Origin: Bradymonadales bacterium
GTDB taxonomy: Bacteria > Myxococcota_A > Bradymonadia > JAFGEP01
Direction of reading: 5' to 3'
Assembly (NCBI GenBank): GCA_016931535.1
Contig: JAFGEP010000051.1
Coordinates: forward strand, 1-46,601
DNA length: 46,601 nucleotides
A program made the position numbers and the translations under genes. How positions within the stretch are numbered: position 1 is the first letter of the stretch; the number at the start of each line of letters is the position of its first letter. Below are positions 40,102 through 46,601 of this stretch, in pieces. Below the pieces are notes generated by a model. It saw only the letters and a list, made by a program, of their open reading frames with translations. It was not told the origin of the DNA and made no database searches.

Positions 40102-41048
40102 GCTGCACCTCCCATACGGTACCGCCGCGCCAGTCGCTGGCTGATCAGGTTCATGCACAGCGTCATCGCGAAAAGCGTCGCTCCCACTACGAAGATGGTG
40201 CGGTACTCGAGCGTTCCGTGTGGGGTGTCGCCCATGCTGATCTGCACGATGTAGGCGGTCATCGTCTCGATGGGGACCCGGGGATCAAAGGTCAGGCGGG
40301 GCTGCTGCCCGGCCGCGATGGCCACGATCATGGTCTCGCCGACCGCCCGGGAGACCGCCAGGATGACCGAAGCGGCAATGCCCGAGAACGCCGAGGGCAA
40401 CACCACCCTGAAGATGGTGGGCAGGCGGGATGCCCCCAGGGCATAGGAGGCCTCCTTCAGACTGCGGGGAACGGCGTAGATGGCGTCCTCCGACAGGGAG
40501 GAGATCAGCGGGATGATCATGATCCCCATCACGATCCCGGGGCTCAAGGCATTGAATCCCGCCAGATCGGGGATGACCTTCTGTAGCAATGGGGTGACGA
40601 ACACCAGTGCGAAGTAGCCATAGACGATGGTCGGGATCCCCGCCAGCAACTCCAGCATCGGCTTGATGATCCGGCGGGTCCGTTCGGCAGCGAACTCCGA
40701 CAGGTAGATGGCCGCCATCAGACCGAACGGCAAAGCCACCACCACGGCGATGGCCGAGGTCAACACCGTCCCTGACAGCAAGGGCCAGATCCCGAAGTGC
40801 TTCTCGGAGAACAACGGGGTCCACTGGCTGTCCCCAAGAAAGGCGATCGGCGATACCTCCCGAAAAAACTCCAGCGTCTCGAAGGCCAGCACCCCCAGGA
40901 TGCCCGCCGTGGTCAAGATCGACAGGGAGGCGCAGCCCAAAAGAGCCGCCTCGATCACCCGCTCCCGACGCAAGACAGGCCGGACCAGACGGCCTGCACC
41001 GTCGGCTGAAGGACTCCGGTCCGAGGATCCCTGTGAACCGTCTGCCAT
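40098..41048 (-). CDS. pstC: PstC, phosphate ABC transporter permease
   Basis: 316 residues. A short polar N-terminus, six membrane segments, [18 protein letters not shown] and the EAA loop [21 protein letters not shown], then [17 protein letters not shown], mark it as PstC. The 66-bp gap to pstS and the 4-bp overlap with pstA place it inside one operon, pstSCAB-phoU. Confidence 0.95.
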   Translation of the reverse strand: MADGSQGSSDRSPSADGAGRLVRPVLRRERVIEAALLGCASLSILTTAGILGVLAFETLEFFREVSPIAFLGDSQWTPLFSEKHFGIWPLLSGTVLTSAIAVVVALPFGLMAAIYLSEFAAERTRRIIKPMLELLAGIPTIVYGYFALVFVTPLLQKVIPDLAGFNALSPGIVMGIMIIPLISSLSEDAIYAVPRSLKEASYALGASRLPTIFRVVLPSAFSGIAASVILAVSRAVGETMIVAIAAGQQPRLTFDPRVPIETMTAYIVQISMGDTPHGTLEYRTIFVVGATLFAMTLCMNLISQRLARRYRMGGAA

Positions 41049-41113
41049 GCACCGCTCATCGACTGCTTACACGCAGCCCGCCCGCTGCTGCCGGTTGGGT
41101 AGGGTCGCCCCCT

Positions 41114-42112
41114 TCATTCCCGACTCAGAATCTCCTCCACCGTCACCCCGATGGCGGATCCCCCACCCCCGAAGATGGATCCGGTAGTACGGGTTTCGAA
41201 GCGCCGCAGCACCAACTCATAGGCCCGCTCGGGCAGCGGGATGTAGCCCACCTCGCGCACCAGCGCTCTCCCCTCTTCCAGGTAGAACCGCACAAACTCG
41301 CCCACCTCCGGCCTGTCCGCCTCACTCCGGTTCACGTACAGGAAGATGGGCCGGGACAGCGGTTGATAGGTGCCGTCTGCGATGGTCTGGAGCGAGGGAG
41401 TTACCGGCCCCCTGCCGTTGCCGTCATCTCCGTCATCGATCGCCACCAGCTTCAACCGGCTGGTGTTCTCGGCAAAATAAGCGTAACCGAAGAAGCCTGC
41501 CGCCAGCGGATCGGTGGCAACCCCTTGTACCAGGACGTTGTCGTCCTCGCTGGAGGTGAAATCCCCCCGGCTTTCATGCTCCCTGCCCACGATCGCCTTG
41601 GTGAAGTAGTCGTAGGTACCCGAATCTACTCCGGGACCGAACAGGTGGATCTCCCGCTCCGGCCACCCCGGCCGTACGTCGCTCCAGCGGCGCACGTTCG
41701 CCTGCGCTTCCGGCTGCCACAACGTCCGCAGCTCCGCCACCGTCATGTGATCGACCCAGTCGTTGGTGGGATGTACCACCACGACGATGCCGTCATAGGC
41801 GATGGGAAGCTCGATGTACTCGATACCTCTTGCCTGGCAACTCTCCACCTCCGACGGCCTGATCGGTCTCGATGCGCCGATCATGGCGATCTCCCCTCCA
41901 CAGAACTTGGTGAAGCCACCACCGGTACCAGAAACCCCCACGGTGACGCGGGCTTCATGGACCTTCTGGAACTCTTCGGCCACCGCTTCGGTGATGGGAA
42001 ATACCGTGCTTGAGCCGTCGATGGCGATGATCGCCCCCTGCCGCCCCTGACACCCGACCTGCATCGCCAATACCACCGCTGCAACCACAAACCAGAACCG
42101 GCGTTTTCGCAT
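41114..42112 (-). CDS. pstS: PstS, phosphate-binding lipoprotein
   Basis: 332 residues. Lipoprotein signal [14 protein letters not shown], then a type II periplasmic binding protein: [34 protein letters not shown] (phosphate loop), IGASRPI and [13 protein letters not shown] (Arg/Ser/Thr phosphate contacts in the family). AAGGAGG lies 6 bp before the ATG. It captures phosphate for PstCAB. A triple Pho box lies 37-65 bp upstream of the start, so it should be induced by PhoB on phosphate limitation. Confidence 0.96.
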   Translation of the reverse strand: MRKRRFWFVVAAVVLAMQVGCQGRQGAIIAIDGSSTVFPITEAVAEEFQKVHEARVTVGVSGTGGGFTKFCGGEIAMIGASRPIRPSEVESCQARGIEYIELPIAYDGIVVVVHPTNDWVDHMTVAELRTLWQPEAQANVRRWSDVRPGWPEREIHLFGPGVDSGTYDYFTKAIVGREHESRGDFTSSEDDNVLVQGVATDPLAAGFFGYAYFAENTSRLKLVAIDDGDDGNGRGPVTPSLQTIADGTYQPLSRPIFLYVNRSEADRPEVGEFVRFYLEEGRALVREVGYIPLPERAYELVLRRFETRTTGSIFGGGGSAIGVTVEEILSRE

Positions 42113-42148
42113 GGAAGCCTCCTTTGCGGTTCACTCTAGGGGACTCCT

Positions 42149-42177
42149 GTGACAGCGGTGTGACGGCGGTTTGACAT
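42149..42177 (-). promoter_or_regulatory. Triple Pho box upstream of pstS
   Basis: On the minus strand: ATGTCAA ACCG CCGTCAC ACCG CTGTCAC, three 7-bp half-sites spaced 4 bp apart, i.e. the 11-bp period of PhoB sites (consensus CTGTCAT). It is placed correctly for activation of pstSCAB-phoU. Confidence 0.85.
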
Positions 42178-42270
42178 TTTCAAACACCCGCCGGTTCTTT
42201 CGAAAGCTCGTGGAGGCGATCGGTCCTCCCCGGTCAGTCGGCGACGATCGGCCGACAAAGCCCAAGCCCA

Positions 42271-42390
42271 CACAGCAGGCCGGCAGCCGACAGGGGGGTA
42301 GCAGTCCGGCGGAGGGTGTTTACTTCCCACCGGAAGCAGCAATGGCACAACGGCCAGCTGTTCAGAACGCCAGTTGGATCTGACTGCGTA
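42271..42390 (-). repeat. Duplicated porin 3' end plus downstream DNA
   Basis: About 120 bp nearly identical to 42401-42519. The copy includes, on the minus strand, the last porin codons RSQIQLAF and the TGA stop, then the same untranslated DNA. The offset is 129-130 bp with a few mismatches and small indels, so it is a recent tandem duplication. It fills most of the porin-pstS gap. Confidence 0.92.
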
Positions 42391-42490
42391 CGAGACCCTG
42401 CACAACAGGCCAGCAGCCGACAGGGGGTAGCAGTCCGGCGGAGGGTTTTCCCTTCCCACCGGAAGCAGCAATGGCACAACGGCCAGCTGT

Positions 42491-43696
42491 TCAGAACGCC
42501 AGTTGGATCTGACTGCGTAGGAGGTAGTTGGTGGAGCTGCCACCGGACACCTGGTTGACCAGCGCTCCGCCATCGGTCTGCCATTTCACGTTGTGGCCGA
42601 ACAGGTAGACGGACAACCCGCCCAGAAGCTCCTGCTGCCTGTTGTCCGGCCCGTCCGGGTCGATGTGGGAGTAGCGCAGGACAGGCTGGATCCGACCGGC
42701 CACGACGTATCCCGCCTGCAGGGTGAAGCCCAGGGCGTCAAAGGACTGGTCGACAAACCCCTCTCCCGACTGGGTGGAGGAGAGAAAGAACCCGCCGGTG
42801 CTGGCGAAACCGGAGGCCTTCAGCACAAAATCCACCTCGCCCATGACCCCCGAGCTGCCATCCTCGTCGGCATCCAGGTCGACCAATCCGCTGGCCCCCA
42901 GCGCGAATCGGAACGCGCTCCCTTCCAGGTCGGCCTCGCTGTACCCTCGGATGCCGCCGTGGTTGTATCCCACCCGGAAGACCAGTGCTGGATGCATCCG
43001 GTCGGGGACGTTGCTGTAGGAGCCATTGACGATCTGCCCAATGCCACTGGCCGGATCCACCTGGACGGCTCCCGACAGCCGCGACCGGTCGCCGGTCCCG
43101 TTGAAGAGTCCCAGGGCATACTCCAATGTCGGAGAGCTCTCGTAGCCGTTGTGGATCGCCAGCCCGATGTCGCGGCCGGCGCCGAAGAACCGATCGGTGA
43201 TGGCTCGATCGACCAGCTCGAGCCTCCCAGAGGAGTTGATCTGTTGGCGCGAGAACGGCCTTTTCCACTGGCCGACCCGCAGCTCCAGCCATTCCGAGAC
43301 CACGGTGTAATCCAGAAAAGCATCCTTGAGGGTTACAGCCCCCCCGCCGAAGTCCGCCTGGAACCGGTATCGCAGCGCTTCGGTGAACATGTGGCCGGCC
43401 AGGACCAGGCGGATCCGCGGAAGGGAGAAGGCGAGCTCATCCGGCGCCCCATCGGTGAGCAGATGGGTATAGCGGCCCTGCATCCTACCCTGGATCCGCA
43501 GCTCGAACGGCTGGTCAACGCTCCGGAGGAAAAAACCGCGCTGGTAGCCTGCCGTCTGCCTCACCGCGGCTTCGCCCTGCCCACTCCCCGCCTCGGCAGG
43601 GATGACGGCTTCCTGGCTGTTTGCGGTGGCGCTCCACAGCAGCAGCAAACCTGCCGGTAGAATCCACCACCCCCACCTCTTCGTTCTATCTGTCAT
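42491..43696 (-). CDS. Phosphate-selective porin (OprP/OprO family)
   Basis: 401 residues from the ATG at 43696, which has AGGAGG 7 bp upstream; 67 further open codons cross the Pho box and are not coding. Signal WWILPAGLLLLWSATANSQ, then a 16-strand beta-barrel pattern. Family blocks: IQGRMQGRYTHL, PRIRLVLAGHMF, FRFQADFGGG-like RFQADFGGGAVTLKDAFLDY, WLELRVGQWKRPFSRQ (conserved FSRQ) and RFFGAGRDIGLAIHN. It ends in Phe (QIQLAF), the outer-membrane insertion signal. It would let phosphate or polyphosphate through the outer membrane. A Pho box precedes it and phoBR lies upstream. Confidence 0.92.
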   Translation of the reverse strand: MTDRTKRWGWWILPAGLLLLWSATANSQEAVIPAEAGSGQGEAAVRQTAGYQRGFFLRSVDQPFELRIQGRMQGRYTHLLTDGAPDELAFSLPRIRLVLAGHMFTEALRYRFQADFGGGAVTLKDAFLDYTVVSEWLELRVGQWKRPFSRQQINSSGRLELVDRAITDRFFGAGRDIGLAIHNGYESSPTLEYALGLFNGTGDRSRLSGAVQVDPASGIGQIVNGSYSNVPDRMHPALVFRVGYNHGGIRGYSEADLEGSAFRFALGASGLVDLDADEDGSSGVMGEVDFVLKASGFASTGGFFLSSTQSGEGFVDQSFDALGFTLQAGYVVAGRIQPVLRYSHIDPDGPDNRQQELLGGLSVYLFGHNVKWQTDGGALVNQVSGGSSTNYLLRSQIQLAF

Positions 43697-43829
43697 GGGG
43701 TACCTCCTGCCCTGGCTGCGACCGACACTCGTCGCCCATTCCATCCTGCCACTCAGGACACGACGAACGTCCTTATGTCCGTGCCTGCTTGCTCCATGCA
43801 CACTCTCTCCGGCTGAATACCTCAACTCG

Positions 43830-43847
43830 GTGACAGCGGTGTGACAA
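43830..43847 (-). promoter_or_regulatory. Pho box upstream of the porin gene
   Basis: Minus strand TTGTCAC ACCG CTGTCAC: two 7-bp half-sites with a 4-bp spacer, the standard 18-bp PhoB site. The spacer ACCG is the same as in the pstS box. It lies about 135 bp before the porin ATG. Confidence 0.85.
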
Positions 43848-43936
43848 TGTGGTTCCCGTTTGCCCCCATTCCCGCCAGGGGCTAGTGGCTCTTTCATCCA
43901 AGCCGGATTCCCCCCGGGTGGCGCCCACTACCCTGG

Positions 43937-45691
43937 TCATTCGTCCGTGGGCACCGTGAACCAGAACAACGAGCCGTGCGGGGAGACCGGTTCGACACCT
44001 ACCTGGCCCCCCATCAGCTCCACCAGGTGCTTCACGATGGAGAGCCCCAGACCGGTGCCTCCCAGCTCCTTCGACCGCCCCGGATCGACCCGATAGAACC
44101 TCTCGAAGATGCGCTCCCGGTGATGGATTTCGATCCCTGGCCCGTCATCCTCCACCTCGAATCGGAGCTCTTGATCCATCCGGCGCCATCCGATGCGGAT
44201 GCTCCCCCCTTGCTGGGTGTACTTCACCGCATTGTCTACCAGGTTCATCAGCACCTGCTCCATCGCCTTGGGGTCGGCCCTGGCGGCCTGCTGCTCCCCG
44301 ACCCCCATGGTCAGCGTGCAGCTCTTGCGACGAGCGGACTTGTCGAGTAGGTCCAAGACCCGCTGGACGACCGGCTCGACCGGAACTGGCTGGATATCGA
44401 GCTGGTAGCGGCCGACCTCGATCCGCGACAGGTCCAGCAGATCGGCGATGAGCTGTGACAGCCTCTGGCTGTTGCGTCCAATCGCCTCGATGAACGCGCT
44501 GGCCCGATCCGGATCGGCCATCGCCCCGTTCAGCAGTGTTTCCGCGTTGGCCTGGATGACGCTGACCGGCGTCCTCAGCTCGTGGGAGACATTGGCGACG
44601 AAGTCGCGCCGGACGGTTTCCAGGTGTCGGATCCGTGTCACGTCGTGCAGGACCGCAACCACTCCCCGCTCCAGCCGCTGTGGCGTGGCGCGCGCGAGGA
44701 TACGCCGGTTTGGGGGACCCAAAAGGTCAAACTCGGCCTCCTGGCCTTGCCCCCGGGCCGACTCCCGCACCAGCTCCAGCAACGCAGGTGCCCGCACCAG
44801 GTCGGCCAGCGGCTTTCCCACCGCGGTGTCGTCTGCGCTCAGCAGCCTGCGGGCGCTGGCGTTGATCAGGACGACCTGTTGGCGGCCGTCAACCACGATG
44901 ACCCCCTCTGCCATCCCCTCCAGGACCGCCTCCATCCGGTCCCGCTCGGCAGCCAGCGTCGCAACCGTGCTCTCCAGCTCCTGGGCCATGCGGTTCAGGG
45001 AGCTGGCGATCCCCCCGATCTCGTCGTCGCCTCTCACCTCGGCCCGCTGCATCCGATGACCCGCAGCCATGCTGCGGGCCACCCCAACGACTCTCCTGAG
45101 AGTCCTGGAAACCAGCTGGGTTGCCAGCAGGCTCATCGCCATCGCCAGGATCAGGCCGATGAACCCCGCCGCCCACAGGATCGTCCGTAGCTGCCCCACC
45201 GCCTTGTCGACCGCGTCCAGCGGCATGGAGATCCGCACGACCCCCCTGGAATCGGACCGCTGGTATCGCACCGCCACGTACAGCATCTCCTTGCGCGCCG
45301 TCGCGCTGTACCGGCGGACGCTGCCCCATCCCTGCTCCAGGGCGGCCACGATCTCCGGACGGTTCGCGTGGCTTTCGGCACCCCTCACCGCCTCCGGATC
45401 CAGCAGCGAATCTCCCAGCAGGGCACCATCCTCCGCCACCACCGTCACCCGAGCCGAGAGGGTCTGACCTAGCCGATCTGCCAGGAGATCGACCTGGTCC
45501 ACCGAGGATGCCTCTTCCACCAGCTCGAGTAGATCCCTACCCGCGCCGGCTTGCCGCAGCAGCTCCCGCTCGATCGCCTCCACCTGCGATCGCCGCAACC
45601 GGCTCTCCAGAAAAATGCCCACCGGGATCTCCACCAGGACGATCGCGATCAGGGATACCAAAAACAGCTTGGTGCGAACCCCCAGCCTCAT
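43937..45691 (-). CDS. phoR: PhoR sensor histidine kinase
   Basis: 584 residues. Membrane helix 1 (KLFLVSLIAIVLVEIPVGIF), a periplasmic or extracytoplasmic sensor of about 130 residues, helix 2 (ILWAAGFIGLILAMAMSLLA), HAMP (about 195-245), a PAS domain (about 255-350), HisKA with phospho-accepting His370 in VSHELRTP, and HATPase with NLVDNAVKYT, DDGPGI and GGTGLGLSIVKHL. The large extracytoplasmic domain differs from E. coli PhoR, which lacks one, and is common in other phyla. The ATG overlaps the phoB stop by 4 bp. Confidence 0.93.
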   Translation of the reverse strand: MRLGVRTKLFLVSLIAIVLVEIPVGIFLESRLRRSQVEAIERELLRQAGAGRDLLELVEEASSVDQVDLLADRLGQTLSARVTVVAEDGALLGDSLLDPEAVRGAESHANRPEIVAALEQGWGSVRRYSATARKEMLYVAVRYQRSDSRGVVRISMPLDAVDKAVGQLRTILWAAGFIGLILAMAMSLLATQLVSRTLRRVVGVARSMAAGHRMQRAEVRGDDEIGGIASSLNRMAQELESTVATLAAERDRMEAVLEGMAEGVIVVDGRQQVVLINASARRLLSADDTAVGKPLADLVRAPALLELVRESARGQGQEAEFDLLGPPNRRILARATPQRLERGVVAVLHDVTRIRHLETVRRDFVANVSHELRTPVSVIQANAETLLNGAMADPDRASAFIEAIGRNSQRLSQLIADLLDLSRIEVGRYQLDIQPVPVEPVVQRVLDLLDKSARRKSCTLTMGVGEQQAARADPKAMEQVLMNLVDNAVKYTQQGGSIRIGWRRMDQELRFEVEDDGPGIEIHHRERIFERFYRVDPGRSKELGGTGLGLSIVKHLVELMGGQVGVEPVSPHGSLFWFTVPTDE

Positions 45692-46395
45692 GGTTCTTCA
45701 CTCTCTGGGCGGCTTCTGAAGCGGTAGCCGACCCCCCGCACGGTCTCGATGTAGCAACCCGCCCCGCCCAGCTTCTCTCGCAGTCGCTTGACATGGGTGT
45801 CGACCGTGCGGGTGGTCACATCGGCCTGGTACCCCCAGACATCCTCCAGCAGTCGCTCTCGCGTCTGCACTCGCCCCCGCCGGGTGACCAGGGTAGCCAG
45901 CAGCTTGAACTCCAAGACCGTCAGACCGATCTCCGCTCCATCCACCCGGACCTGGTAGGCGTCCTGTTCGACCTCCAGGCGACCGAACCGGATCGGTTGC
46001 TCTCCCTTTGGTTCCGGTGACCGAACCCTTCGCAAGATCGCCGCCACTCGAAGCAGCAGCTCGCGCACGCTGAACGGCTTGACCACGTAATCGTCCGCGC
46101 CCACCTCGAACCCGACCACCCGGTCGATCTCCTCCCCCCTGGCGGTCAACATCAGCACCGGCACCCCGGATGTCCGGGGGTCGGAGCGGATGGAGCGGCA
46201 CACCTCGAGACCGGAGATGTCGGGCAGCATCAGGTCGAGCACCACCAGGTCGGGTATCGGCTCCTGCCGGCACAGCTCGATGCCAGCTCGACCGGTCAAG
46301 GCGCTGCGCGTCCTGTAGTGCGCCTGTTGCAGGTTGTACTCCAGGGTAGCGACCAGGTCGCGCTCGTCCTCGACCACCAAGATCAAACCGGACAT
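45688..46395 (-). CDS. phoB: PhoB response regulator (OmpR/PhoB family)
   Basis: 235 residues. Receiver domain with acidic pocket ED at 9-11, phospho-acceptor Asp54 in VVLDLMLPD, a Thr in LMLTARG and Lys in VVKPFS. The C-terminal winged helix (about 135-230) has LTVLEFKLLATLVTRRGRV and TRTVDTHVKRLREKL with the recognition helix. GGAGAGGG lies before the ATG. It should bind the Pho boxes at 43830 and 42149. Order and overlap with phoR show one operon; the array of 51-bp repeats lies directly upstream. Confidence 0.95.
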   Translation of the reverse strand: MSGLILVVEDERDLVATLEYNLQQAHYRTRSALTGRAGIELCRQEPIPDLVVLDLMLPDISGLEVCRSIRSDPRTSGVPVLMLTARGEEIDRVVGFEVGADDYVVKPFSVRELLLRVAAILRRVRSPEPKGEQPIRFGRLEVEQDAYQVRVDGAEIGLTVLEFKLLATLVTRRGRVQTRERLLEDVWGYQADVTTRTVDTHVKRLREKLGGAGCYIETVRGVGYRFRSRPESEEP

Positions 46396-46475
46396 TTCCC
46401 TCTCCGATCCACATCGGCTCGCTGCCCGGTTATGGTTCGATCCGCGCTCGTTTGTCCACTGGAGACTTCCTGCTC

Positions 46476-46601
46476 CAGTTGTGGCGGAAAAAGCGACAGA
46501 ACTTTGGGGGTTCTCAGGAACCGGCCGAGTTGTGGCGGGAAAAGCGACAGAACTTTGGGGGTTCCCAGGAACCGGCCGAGTTGTGGCGGGAAAAGCGACA
46601 G
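46476..46601 (+). repeat. 51-bp tandem repeat array, right-edge copy
   Basis: At least 2.4 units of the same 51-bp repeat found at 28094-28322, in the same orientation (AACCGGCC at 46519 and 46570), running out of the window. The hairpin at the unit end is GGTTCC-CA-GGAACC or close to it. It starts about 80 bp upstream of phoB. Confidence 0.95.

Overview
The window looks like chromosomal DNA of a high-GC Gram-negative predatory- or Myxococcota/Bradymonadota-like bacterium. Five lipoproteins have a lipobox followed directly by a long Asp/Pro-rich linker. One glycoside hydrolase ends in a MYXO-CTERM-like Cys-Gly-Cys/transmembrane/Arg-rich tail. There is a type III glutamine synthetase and two tripartite or outer-membrane systems. 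The taxon is inferred from protein style only. I saw no rRNA or tRNA gene and no CRISPR array.

Layout. 1-9.4 kb: exported and surface enzymes, namely a lipoprotein type I pullulanase (minus), a LamG plus clan GH-A glycosidase with a sorting tail (plus), an extensin-like/M15-type peptidase lipoprotein (minus) and an alpha/beta-hydrolase lipoprotein (plus). 9.7-13.8 kb: a two-gene unit of a TPR-like/SNF2 helicase and a zinc-ribbon/winged-helix partner. 14.0-14.6 kb: a VapBC toxin-antitoxin pair. 14.9-15.7 kb: an SPL-like radical SAM protein. 15.8-22.3 kb: an RND efflux operon (outer-membrane factor, adaptor, pump) on the minus strand. It is split by a plus-strand four-helix-bundle (S23/IVP) ORF whose flanks are inverted copies of a GTGAAC-type repeat. 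22.5-37.3 kb: a beta-helix lipoprotein, glutamine synthetase III, an LsrF-like thiolase, an SDR plus membrane-protein pair, a membrane-anchored E2-like acyltransferase, an ICMT-like methyltransferase, a TIGR01777 epimerase, a CrtC-like lipoprotein and an esterase-like lipoprotein. 37.5-46.4 kb: a complete phosphate-starvation locus read from right to left, phoB-phoR-porin-pstS-pstC-pstA-pstB-phoU, with Pho boxes in front of the porin and pstS.

The most striking content lies between genes. A GTGA-rich hexamer/14-20-mer repeat family occurs at three places and forms the inverted ends of the S23 unit. A 51-bp tandem repeat occurs at 28.1 kb and again at the right edge. Two further tandem duplications lie at 30.0-30.2 kb. 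Several gene 3' ends (peptidase, winged-helix protein, porin) have extra copies of their terminal codons plus stop just downstream or nearby.

The best candidate for an undescribed system is the S23 unit at about 20.3-20.8 kb. It is an ORF of the family found in 23S rRNA intervening sequences, here bounded by a perfect 16-bp inverted repeat and sitting in the middle of an efflux operon. The second candidate is the SNF2 plus zinc-ribbon/winged-helix pair. All family assignments come from reading motifs by eye; no database search was run.
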